From Candidatus Aminicenans sakinawicola JGI OTU-1 (lineage in GTDB: Bacteria; Acidobacteriota; Aminicenantia; Aminicenantales; Aminicenantaceae), in assembly GCA_000493965.1 (NCBI GenBank), contig AWNV01000026.1, positions 1 to 27,155 of the forward strand: a stretch of 27,155 nucleotides of DNA, in the 5' to 3' direction. Within the stretch, counting starts at the first letter, position 1, and each line of letters starts with the position of its first letter. Positions 6,945-14,494 of this stretch are shown here, piece after piece. Position numbers and translations under genes: made by a program. The notes beneath the pieces were generated by a model that was given only the letters and a program-made list of their open reading frames with translations, did no database searches and was not told the DNA's origin.

Positions 6945-8843
6945 TTAAATCTCTGAGTCAAAGGACCTGTAAAATTCTCTTATTTGCCTGACAAGGCCGT
7001 CTTCGTCCAGCTCAAGTATCTTTTTTATCCGATCAACTTTGCCAATTGGATATATTTCCAGAGGAATTCCGAGATTTTTATATTTTATATCAAATTTTCC
7101 ATTTCTATCTAAAAACTCCCTTACCGCACTCCCAAATCCCCCAGCTGTTACTCCTTCTTCTACTGTGACAATGACCCCCCCAGGACGGACAAAACGGAGA
7201 ATCATCTCTTCGTCGAGAGGCTTTGCAAACCTGGCATTTACTACAGCCATACAGATCCCTTCTTGTTCAAGCTTTTTTGCCACTTCCAATGAGGGATATA
7301 CCATATTTCCAAATGCAAGCAGTAGGTCCTTCCCTTCTTTAAGGAGTTCGCTTTTCCCAAGTGGAATTTTTTTAAAGTTTTTGTCCATGGGGACTCCAAA
7401 TGCTTTGCCCTTGGGAAAGCGCACTGAAGCGGGATGGGAATAGGAGAAAGCGGAATTTACCATGTGCTGAAGTTCATTCTCATCCTTCGGAGCCATCACT
7501 ATCATGTTAGGCAAATGTCTTAGATAAATTATGTCATTGATGCCTTGATGTGTGGGCCCATCATCAGGAACTATCCCCGCACGATCCAGCGCAAAAACAA
7601 TGGGAATATCCATTAAACAAACATCATGGTAGAGCTGGTCATACGCCCTCTGGAGAAATGTAGAGTAAATAGCTACTAAAGGTTTAAATCCATTAAGGGC
7701 TAATCCTGTTGCAAAATCAACAGCATGCTGTTCAGCAATTCCAACATCAAAAAACCTGTTTGGAAATCGGGTGGCGAAGGATTTTAAGCCTGTTCCTTCA
7801 GGCATAGCCGCAGTAATAGCCACAACTTTACTATCTTTCGTGGCAATATTAATGAGAGTCTGTCCAAAAACCGAGGAATAAGTCAATCTTTTATCTTTGC
7901 TGCGCGGTTTCCCTGTCTTAATATCAAAGGGAGAAGCACTGTGGTACAAAGAGGGATTATTTTGAGCGGGAGAATAGCCCTTCCCTTTTTTAGTCACACA
8001 GAGTATAAGAACAGGCCTGTCACAGGCTTTGGCCTCTTCAAAAACTTCGATCAAGGATTTTAAGCTGTGCCCCTGAACTGGTCCAATATAGCGTATGCCC
8101 AGCTCTTCAAAAAGCAGGCCAGGGAAAAAAGTTTTCTTCACGACCTCTTCCAAAGCCCGGCCAATTTTAATCATTGGCTGACCCAAAGCCGGAATAACTT
8201 TAAGAAGAGTCTTTGCCTGGTCTTTAATCTTTATGTAATGCTGCCCTGAAACAAGATAGGAGAGATACTTGGACATTGCTCCAACATTTGGGGAAATTGA
8301 CATTTCATTGTAGTTGAGAACGATAATCAGTTTTTCTCTGAGATGACCGATTTGATTCAAGGCTTCCCAGGCTACTCCTCCTGTCAAACCTCCATCACCT
8401 ACTACAGCTATTACTTGATAATTTTCCTTCTTTCTGTTGCGGGCAACCGCCATTCCCAGAGCTGCAGAGAGTGCGGTAGAAGCATGCCCTGTATTGTAAA
8501 CATCATACTCACTTTCCTCACGGCAAGGAAATCCACACAGGCCATTATACTGGCGAAGACTTGAAAATTTGTCCTTTCTCCCTGTAATAATTTTATGTGT
8601 ATAACACTGATGGCCTACATCCCATATTATTCTATCCTTGAGTGCATCAAAAACATAATGCAGTGCAAGAGTCATTTCAACAACGCCTAAATTTGGAGAG
8701 AGGTGGCCGCCGTTTTTTGAAACGACCTCAATAATCAAAGCCCTGATTTCGCTTGCCAATTTGGATAAATCATTCATGGAAAGATTTTTTATGTCTTTAG
8801 GATTTTCAATTTGATCAAGTATCTTACTCATCTTTTTTTCCAT
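6945..8843 (-). CDS. dxs: 1-deoxy-D-xylulose-5-phosphate synthase
   Basis: The 632-residue product is the first enzyme of the MEP isoprenoid pathway; it condenses pyruvate and glyceraldehyde-3-phosphate using thiamine diphosphate. DVGHQ at 75-79, GDGG at 149-152, EMSISPNVGAM at 180-190, GIAEQHAV and DRAGIVPDDGPTHQG are all present, followed by the C-terminal transketolase domain. The usual NDN of the thiamine motif reads NYN at 177-179. The Asn and Met that bind the metal are kept, so activity is likely. The 5' end overlaps ispA by 20 bases; an internal ATG four codons in is an alternative start. The partner prenyl synthase gene is immediately upstream. Confidence 0.96.
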   Translation of the reverse strand: MEKKMSKILDQIENPKDIKNLSMNDLSKLASEIRALIIEVVSKNGGHLSPNLGVVEMTLALHYVFDALKDRIIWDVGHQCYTHKIITGRKDKFSSLRQYNGLCGFPCREESEYDVYNTGHASTALSAALGMAVARNRKKENYQVIAVVGDGGLTGGVAWEALNQIGHLREKLIIVLNYNEMSISPNVGAMSKYLSYLVSGQHYIKIKDQAKTLLKVIPALGQPMIKIGRALEEVVKKTFFPGLLFEELGIRYIGPVQGHSLKSLIEVFEEAKACDRPVLILCVTKKGKGYSPAQNNPSLYHSASPFDIKTGKPRSKDKRLTYSSVFGQTLINIATKDSKVVAITAAMPEGTGLKSFATRFPNRFFDVGIAEQHAVDFATGLALNGFKPLVAIYSTFLQRAYDQLYHDVCLMDIPIVFALDRAGIVPDDGPTHQGINDIIYLRHLPNMIVMAPKDENELQHMVNSAFSYSHPASVRFPKGKAFGVPMDKNFKKIPLGKSELLKEGKDLLLAFGNMVYPSLEVAKKLEQEGICMAVVNARFAKPLDEEMILRFVRPGGVIVTVEEGVTAGGFGSAVREFLDRNGKFDIKYKNLGIPLEIYPIGKVDRIKKILELDEDGLVRQIREFYRSFDSEI

Positions 8844-9693
8844 TTTTAATTTTTGAAAGTTTCAAAGCCAGAAAGCGGAGGTCATCCGTTTTTAAAGGCA
8901 AATCATCCAATGCCATGATTCCCAGTTCGATTGATTTTTTTAGCCTGTATTTTGACTCTTCAAGCCCAAAAAGAGAAACAAAGTTAGGCTGTTGAAGTTT
9001 TGATTTACACTTATCTGAGGCAGAATCGAGGATGTCATCTCTGATTTGAAACGCGATGCCAATGTTTTTTCCATATTCTTCGATGGCTTTAATCTGCGAT
9101 GAAGAAGCACCTGCCAGTACAGGCCCTATTTTCACAGAAGCAATTATTAATGCGCCCGTCTTTCTGAGGATAAGTTCGTACAGTTTCTCCTCGGAAATTT
9201 TCTCTGAGGGAAGCGTTATATCTAAAAACTGCCCTCCAATCATACCTTCAGCGCCAGCAAGATGACTTAAGTCAGTGATGACCGGCTCTTTCCTCAGAGA
9301 AAACTCTCCATCCAGATGAGCCTTTGATGCAACCTCGAAAGCTAAAGTCAACAGGGCGTTGCCGGCTAAAATTGCGACATTCTCGCCATAGGCCCTGTGA
9401 CAGGAAGGCTTGCCGCGACGAAAATCATCATTATCCATGGAAGGAAGGTCATCATGAATTAGAGAATAATTATGTATTAATTCAATAGCACAAGCAAAAG
9501 GAAGAACTATATCTATGCTAACACCGAAACATTCACCTGAAGAAAGGGCAAGTAAGGGCCTGAATCTCTTCCCTCCAGAAAGGACTGAGTACCTCATGGC
9601 TTGGAAAAGGATGGAATCTTCCCGTGATAAAATATCGCTCAGTCTGGATTCGACAGCCTTTTTTTTTCTAATAAGCTTTTCTTCGATTATCAT
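8824..9693 (-). CDS. ispA: Polyprenyl synthetase (farnesyl/geranylgeranyl diphosphate synthase type)
   Basis: The 289-residue product chains isopentenyl diphosphate onto allylic diphosphates. The first Asp-rich motif, DDLPSMD, is at 81-87 and the second, DDILD, at 219-223. GGKRFRP at 40-46 is the substrate-binding loop. The size and the DDxxxxD form match bacterial short-chain IspA-type enzymes, so farnesyl or geranylgeranyl product is likely, but chain length cannot be set by eye. xseB-ispA-dxs is a classic bacterial gene order. The start ATG lies 6 bases after the xseB stop and is probably coupled, as no strong ribosome binding site is seen. Confidence 0.93.
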   Translation of the reverse strand: MIIEEKLIRKKKAVESRLSDILSREDSILFQAMRYSVLSGGKRFRPLLALSSGECFGVSIDIVLPFACAIELIHNYSLIHDDLPSMDNDDFRRGKPSCHRAYGENVAILAGNALLTLAFEVASKAHLDGEFSLRKEPVITDLSHLAGAEGMIGGQFLDITLPSEKISEEKLYELILRKTGALIIASVKIGPVLAGASSSQIKAIEEYGKNIGIAFQIRDDILDSASDKCKSKLQQPNFVSLFGLEESKYRLKKSIELGIMALDDLPLKTDDLRFLALKLSKIKNGKKDE

Positions 9694-9699
9694 GTTGCT

Positions 9700-9981
9700 C
9701 TAAAAAGGAGGGTCGTTGTCATCTCCCGAATCCGATCCTCCTTCCTTTGAAGATGTTTCCTCAAGCCTAAAGGGTTTGGCTTTCACTTTGCCCTTTTCAT
9801 CCTTAAGGAGAATCTCTATTTTTCTCTCTGTTTTTTCAAGTTCTTCTCTTAAAAACCTTGACAATTTAACTCCCTTCTCAAAAAGAGTCAAGGAGTCATT
9901 CAAAGAAAGACCTCCTTCCTCCATTTTCTTAACAATTCCTTCTAACTCTTCCAAGGCTTTCTCAAAGCTAAGCTCTGTCAT
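9700..9981 (-). CDS. xseB: Exodeoxyribonuclease VII small subunit
   Basis: The 93-residue product begins LSFEKALEELEGIVKKMEEG, the signature start of XseB, continues with LSLNDSLTLFEKGVKL and forms a helical hairpin. The C-terminal tail of about 25 residues is acidic and Ser/Gly-rich (SGDDNDPPF) and probably disordered. It forms a complex with XseA to degrade single-stranded DNA. GGAGCAAAA precedes the ATG. It lies 51 bases after xseA. Confidence 0.94.
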   Translation of the reverse strand: MTELSFEKALEELEGIVKKMEEGGLSLNDSLTLFEKGVKLSRFLREELEKTERKIEILLKDEKGKVKAKPFRLEETSSKEGGSDSGDDNDPPF

Positions 9982-9998
9982 TTTTGCTCCTTAATCGG

Positions 9999-10035
9999 TA
10001 ACCGGCCACTTGCCTAGTCAGCTTGCAGCCAGTTA
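9999..10035 (-). other. Hairpin between xseA and xseB that includes the xseA stop codon
   Basis: On the minus strand TAACTGGC pairs with GCCGGTTA (8 pairs, one G-U) around a 21-base loop. The arms are 10028-10035 and 9999-10006. The TAA that opens the first arm is the xseA stop. No T-run follows, so it is not a typical terminator. It could tune translation or stability of the downstream mRNA, or be chance. Confidence 0.35.
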
Positions 10036-11355
10036 CTGCTTTTTAATCCGTGATTCAATAAATTTATCCTTATCGATTCCTTCGACCATGCATGTAAACT
10101 CTCCCCTGTAAAATGAAACAGTCACCTTTTCCTGCTTAGTAATTTCTTCTATTCTCCTGATTAGGTGCTTTCTACCGTTTTTCCAGCAGAGAGTATATCC
10201 TTTCTTTAAAATATTCAAAGGGCTCAAGTTGTGTAATTCCATAGAAAGCTTTTCCCATTTAGCCATGAAGTTTTGAAGCATACATCTCATAATATTTGCC
10301 GCCTTCTCCTCCAAAAGAAAAGCATTGGACTTCACTTCTGACATTTGCTGCTGCATGTTCTTAATGCTATCTTTTACTCTTGTTTCTAAATCATCGACAC
10401 TCTGTGAAAGATTAAGCACTCTGAGTTTAAAATTTTGAAAAACATGGTTGTGAATTAAGTTCATTACTGTTTGTTTCTGATCTTGTACTGAGTATCTGAG
10501 ACAATGACTCATTTTATCCTCTAAACTTTCAATCCGGGCAATGAAAGAGTCCTTTTTATCGATGACTATTTCTGCAGCTCCGGAAGGAGTAGAAGCCCTT
10601 ATATCAGCCACAAAATCCGCTATAGTAAAATCAATTTCATGTCCAACAGCTGAAATGATAGGTATGGGACTTCGAAATATTGCCCGGGCAACTTTTTCCT
10701 CGTTGAATGCCCACAGGTCCTCAATAGATCCTCCGCCTCTTCCGATAATAATAACATCGATATCTGTCAATCGACTCAAATAGTCAATTCCTTCAACAAT
10801 TTCCTCGGCTGCACCTTCTCCTTGGACTTTGACCGGAAAGATTAAAATATTAAGCTTTGCGAACCTTCTTTCCAGGGTCCGAATTATATCTATGATCGCA
10901 GCCCCCTTTGAAGAAGTAACGATTCCTATTTTTTTGGGAAGAAGAGGAAGTTTTTTCTTTATTTCAGGGTCAAAAAGGCCTTCTTTTCTTAATTTTTCCT
11001 TAAGCTGCTCAAATGCAAGTTGAAGAGATCCTTTTCCTTTGGGCTCAACTGCTTCAACCATAAGCTGGTATTGCCCCCGGACTTCATAGACCTTTAAGGC
11101 CCCTCTGCAGATTACCTGAAGTCCATTTTCTAACTCAAAAGCCACCTGCTGAGCTGTAGCCCTCCACATGACCGCATGCAGCTGGCTAGCCTCATCTTTC
11201 AGGGTAAAATAGATATGACCTGAATGTGCACGTTTAAAGTCAGAAATTTCTCCTTCCACACACAGGTATGGAAAAAGGTTCTCGAGTTGGAGTTTTATCA
11301 GTCGTGTGATTTCTCGGACCGAATAGACTTTTTCCGGTTTAGTTGTGCTGCTCAT
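10033..11355 (-). CDS. xseA: Exodeoxyribonuclease VII large subunit
   Basis: The product is 440 residues, a normal length. Residues about 8-110 are the OB-fold DNA-binding domain (YSVREITRLIK, LCVEGEISDFKRAHSGHIYFTLKD in that region). The catalytic part has IGIVTSSKGAAIIDI, GRGGGSIEDLWAFNEE and SAVGHEIDFTIADFVADIRASTPSGAAE. A long coiled-coil segment follows at about 270-370, and then a C-terminal patch with LKKGYTL. It binds XseB, encoded next. The ATG lies one base after the ymdB stop, without a strong ribosome binding site, so translation is coupled. Confidence 0.96.
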   Translation of the reverse strand: MSSTTKPEKVYSVREITRLIKLQLENLFPYLCVEGEISDFKRAHSGHIYFTLKDEASQLHAVMWRATAQQVAFELENGLQVICRGALKVYEVRGQYQLMVEAVEPKGKGSLQLAFEQLKEKLRKEGLFDPEIKKKLPLLPKKIGIVTSSKGAAIIDIIRTLERRFAKLNILIFPVKVQGEGAAEEIVEGIDYLSRLTDIDVIIIGRGGGSIEDLWAFNEEKVARAIFRSPIPIISAVGHEIDFTIADFVADIRASTPSGAAEIVIDKKDSFIARIESLEDKMSHCLRYSVQDQKQTVMNLIHNHVFQNFKLRVLNLSQSVDDLETRVKDSIKNMQQQMSEVKSNAFLLEEKAANIMRCMLQNFMAKWEKLSMELHNLSPLNILKKGYTLCWKNGRKHLIRRIEEITKQEKVTVSFYRGEFTCMVEGIDKDKFIESRIKKQ

Positions 11356-11356
11356 T

Positions 11357-12148
11357 TTATTCGTTAATGATTAATTCTCTCACAATAGTAAGAGCCTTTC
11401 CCGTCCTGGCATCCACTTCGACAAAGGCTGCCGAAAAGATCCCCCCTTCCTTACTTGGTTCAAAATGCTGAGGCCGAGAAGTAAGGAATCTCATCAAGGC
11501 ATGGTCTTTTCTAATCCCGATAACAGAGTTGTACGCACCTACCATGCCAATATCTGTAATATAAGCAGTCCCGTGAGGGAGTATTCTTTCATCTGCCGTA
11601 GGAACATGGGTATGAGTTCCAATTACTGCTGATACCCTGCCGTCCAAATACCAGCCCATTGCTTGCTTCTCTGAAGTTGCCTCGGCATGAAAATCTACAA
11701 CAATAATGGGAGTGATAGAAGACAGCTTTTCAATCTCCTTATCAGCAATTTGGAATGGGCAATCTATTGGTTCCATGAATACTCTACCCTGAAGATTTAA
11801 AATTCCAATTTTTATGCCATTTGAATCTTCAAAAACATATGTTCCTTTACCGGGATTTAGCGATGGATAATTAGCAGGCCGAAGTAATCTCGGTTCTCTC
11901 TCTAAATAAGGAATGGCTTCTTTCTTATCCCAGATATGATTACCTGATGTTAAGACATCTACCTGGGTAAAAAGCTCCTGTCCGACCTTTGGTGTGATTC
12001 CCAGACCACCGGCAGCATTTTCGCCATTTGCTATTATGATCGAAGGGGAATAGTCTTGATCAAGGGAAAGAAGGTGCTTCCCTAGGATCTTGCGGCCTGG
12101 ACGACCGATTATATCACCAATAAATAGAAAGCTAATTTTATCGGGCAT
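11357..12148 (-). CDS. ymdB: YmdB-family metallophosphoesterase
   Basis: The product is 263 residues from the ATG at 12148, chosen because GAGGG lies about 9 bases upstream; a TTG at 12154 is an alternative. FIGDIIGRPGRK at the N-terminus, ANGENAAGG, TSGNHIWDKKE, VDFHAEATSEK and IGTHTHVPTAD carry the metal-binding Asp, Asn and His residues of the TIGR00282 family. Relatives hydrolyse 2',3'-cyclic nucleotides and affect RNA decay and biofilm formation in Bacillus. The start overlaps the end of rny; rny-ymdB is a widely conserved pair. Confidence 0.93.
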   Translation of the reverse strand: MPDKISFLFIGDIIGRPGRKILGKHLLSLDQDYSPSIIIANGENAAGGLGITPKVGQELFTQVDVLTSGNHIWDKKEAIPYLEREPRLLRPANYPSLNPGKGTYVFEDSNGIKIGILNLQGRVFMEPIDCPFQIADKEIEKLSSITPIIVVDFHAEATSEKQAMGWYLDGRVSAVIGTHTHVPTADERILPHGTAYITDIGMVGAYNSVIGIRKDHALMRFLTSRPQHFEPSKEGGIFSAAFVEVDARTGKALTIVRELIINE

Positions 12149-13701
12149 ATTCAACCGCCCTCGTCTCTCGGATAACAGTGACTTTTATCTGGCCTGGATA
12201 ACTCAGTTCGTCCTTTATTTTCTGCGCGATATCTTTTGCTGCAAACACTACTTTTTCATCAGAGACCTTCTGGCTTTCTACGATAATCCTTATTTCTCTT
12301 CCTGCCTGAAGAGCAAATGCTTTAGACACTCCCTCAAAAGAATTAGCTATCTCTTCCAGCTTTTCTAATCTTTTGATGTAAGTTTCCAATAATTCCCTGC
12401 GTGCGCCGGGCCGTGCTGCTGACAGAGTGTCGGCAGCCTGGACTAAAACGGCTTCGATAGAAGGAAAATCCACATCACGATGGTGGGATGCAATAGCCTG
12501 AACAACCGCGTTGTTCTCTCCGTATTTCTTAGTAAGCTCCACACTAAGTTCAGTGTGGGTTCCCTCATAGTCTCTGTCTACTGCTTTTCCTATGTCATGC
12601 AATAGTCCTGCTCTCAAAGCAATGTTTGAATCTACTCCCAGTTCTTTAGCCATAATAGCAGATAAAAGCGCAACTTCTTTAGAATGCTGAAGAACATTCT
12701 GGCCGTAGCTTGTCCTGTATTTCAGCTTTCCAAGAAGTTTGATGAGCTCAGGATGAACGTCATGAATCATTAGCTCCAGAACTACAGACTCCCCTTCCTC
12801 TTTTAATTTTTCCTCCAGTTCCTCTTTTACTGTCGCAACAATTTCTTCAATACGAGCAGGATGAATCCTTCCATCAACGACAAGTTTTTCTATGGCTAGA
12901 CGAGCCATTTCTCTGCGGATAGGATCGAAACTCGAAAGAATAACTGCTTCAGGAGTGTCATCAACAATAATATCCACTCCCGTTGCCAATTCGAGTGCCC
13001 GAATATTCCGGCCTTCCCTTCCGATTATCCGGCCTTTCATGTCATCAGAAGGAAGATCAACCACTGAAACTGTAGTCGCGACTACATGTTCTGCAGCTGA
13101 CCTTTGTATAGCCTGGCTGATAATATCACATGCAACTGCATGGGCTTTTTCCCTTGTTTCCTCCTCAATCTTGTGGACAGTTTGAACAGCCTCAAGCCTG
13201 GCTTCATCCTCCATTTTTTTCTGCAGCTCATTCTTGGCTTCCTCTTTTGTAATTCCTGCTATTCTTTCAAGTTCTTCAAGCATTTGTTTAGTTAAATCCT
13301 CGTGTTTTTTTTCTTTTTCAACGAGTTCCTTTTCTTTTGAATACAATCTGCGCTCTTTTGCAGACAAATCTCTTTCCCGCCTTTCTGTTGACTGAATTTT
13401 TCGTTCTAGATTTTCCTCTTTACGTACGAGTCTTCTTTCCATCTCGTTGATCTTGCGGCGCCTGTCAAGTGTCTGCTTTTCGAATTCCGACTTTAGATTC
13501 AGGTATTTTTCCTTTGTTTCTAGCTTTAATTCCCGCTTAATTTTTTCTGCATCTTCTTTGGCCTTGCTTAGTATTTCTTTAGCTTCTTGAGTGGCTTTAA
13601 AAATCGAGCGACCCCCCCCTGGCTTTGTTTACTAATAAAAAAATTGGAAATCCCAATAATACAATTATAGCAATAATAGCTATAAATAAGATTATATCCA
13701 C
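12138..13701 (-). CDS. rny: Ribonuclease Y, frame broken by one extra base in a G8 run near the N-terminus
   Basis: RNase Y is the membrane-anchored endonuclease that starts mRNA decay. AAGGAGG precedes a GTG at 13701 encoding a membrane helix (VDIILFIAIIAIIVLLGFPI). After KARGG the frame runs into TAA within five codons, while the next frame continues RSIFKATQEAKEILSKAKE, the usual coiled-coil start. Removing one G from the run at 13612-13619 joins them into a 520-residue protein, the normal length. Approximate positions in the restored protein: helix 3-24, coiled coil 30-200, KH domain with GRIIGREGRN at 223-232, HD domain with HDIGK at 368-372. As written, the intact downstream frame begins only at 13442, without helix or ribosome binding site. 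The break is probably a sequencing error, though slippage is possible. Confidence 0.92.
13612..13619 (-). other. G8 homopolymer carrying the rny frameshift
   Basis: The plus strand has eight consecutive C (G8 in the rny mRNA). With seven, the N-terminal membrane segment and the KH/HD body read in one frame. This length could miscall in sequencing, vary by replication slippage, or be bypassed by polymerase slippage. Confidence 0.9.
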
Positions 13702-13907
13702 TCTGACCACCTCCTTATTAGAATATCAAAGGAGATAAAAATTTGGAGGGCTAAACGCTATTTACATTGGCTGCTGTTGATTTAAGAAAAAAGCTCATAA
13801 GAGGCATCTTAAAAGGAATCAAAAAAACTATTGTTTTCATTTCGGCCTCTTAGAAGTTAATCCTTTTCTTTGCCTTATCTATAATTTTTACAGATAAAAG
13901 GCTCAAT
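13702..13907 (-). ncRNA. Candidate structured RNA between zapA and rny (possible 6S RNA by synteny)
   Basis: These 206 bases between the zapA stop and rny start hold no convincing gene. They contain a perfect 8-base inverted repeat (TAAGAGGC at 13798-13805 with GCCTCTTA at 13845-13852). A bulged stem lies just after zapA (GCC..TTATCT with AGATAAGGC, about 13871-13901). The rny ribosome binding site is at the 3' end. 6S RNA genes often sit directly downstream of zapA and are about 180 bases long, so size and place fit. I could not confirm a 6S-like rod with a central bubble by eye. An rny leader is the alternative. TTGATT with TATGAG 17 bases later could be a weak promoter for rny inside the gap. 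Confidence 0.3.
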
Positions 13908-14237
13908 CTATTTTGGCACTTCCTCAATATTTTTGTATGTATTCTCATTTTTTGCGAGATAAACCTCCAAACTTTCTATTCCACTTTCCATATGCCCTAT
14001 TACTTCGTTAAGTTGATCTATTTTTTTCTGACATAAAAAAAACTCATCGGCAATATTTAAAGCGGCAAGCACCGCGATTTTTACGATATCGACTGATTTT
14101 GACTTTACGGCAACTTCACGCATTTTTTGATCAACAAAAGAAGTAAGATGACTTATGTATTTTTCATCTTCTTCTCCTTTGACTTTTATTCTAAATTTCT
14201 GTCCATAAATTTCGATTTCAATTATTTTGTTAATCAT
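13908..14237 (-). CDS. zapA: Cell division protein ZapA
   Basis: The 109-residue product begins IIEIEIYGQKFRIKVKGEEDEKYI, the beta-strand start of ZapA. VDQKMREVA and the helix IVKIAVLAALNIADEFF follow, then a C-terminal coiled coil (about 65-98). ZapA binds and bundles FtsZ at the division ring. The ATG overlaps the stop of the preceding coiled-coil gene (ATGA). Gene order (PheT, coil, ZapA, RNA gap, RNase Y) resembles that of several diderm groups. Confidence 0.92.
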   Translation of the reverse strand: MINKIIEIEIYGQKFRIKVKGEEDEKYISHLTSFVDQKMREVAVKSKSVDIVKIAVLAALNIADEFFLCQKKIDQLNEVIGHMESGIESLEVYLAKNENTYKNIEEVPK

Positions 14238-14494
14238 ATTCCGATCTTGTTTATCTGGTTTATTATAGTCTCTATTTTTTCCTTTACAGCTTCTCTTTCT
14301 TTCTCATATTGTGTTACACTCATATTCAGCTTTTCTATTTTCTTTGCCTGTTCTGATAAATCTTTTTTCTCCAATCTCAATTCTTTCAACTGCTGTTTCA
14401 ATTTTGTATTCTCAGCTACGATGTTATTTATATAATCAACCACTTGGGAGATCTTACTTTCCAGAATTTTAATTCTTTCTAACTCACTTGTCAA
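14234..14494 (-). CDS. Small coiled-coil protein, ZapB-like
   Basis: The 86-residue product is almost entirely heptad-like helix rich in Glu, Lys, Leu and Ile (LKQQLKELRLEKKDLSEQ). It starts at a TTG (14492-14494) with GGAGGGG just upstream, inside the end of pheT. It overlaps zapA by 4 bases. Length, composition and position directly before zapA suggest a ZapB-type division factor, but coiled coils carry little family signal. A generic coiled-coil protein is the alternative. Confidence 0.7.
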   Translation of the reverse strand: MTSELERIKILESKISQVVDYINNIVAENTKLKQQLKELRLEKKDLSEQAKKIEKLNMSVTQYEKEREAVKEKIETIINQINKIGI

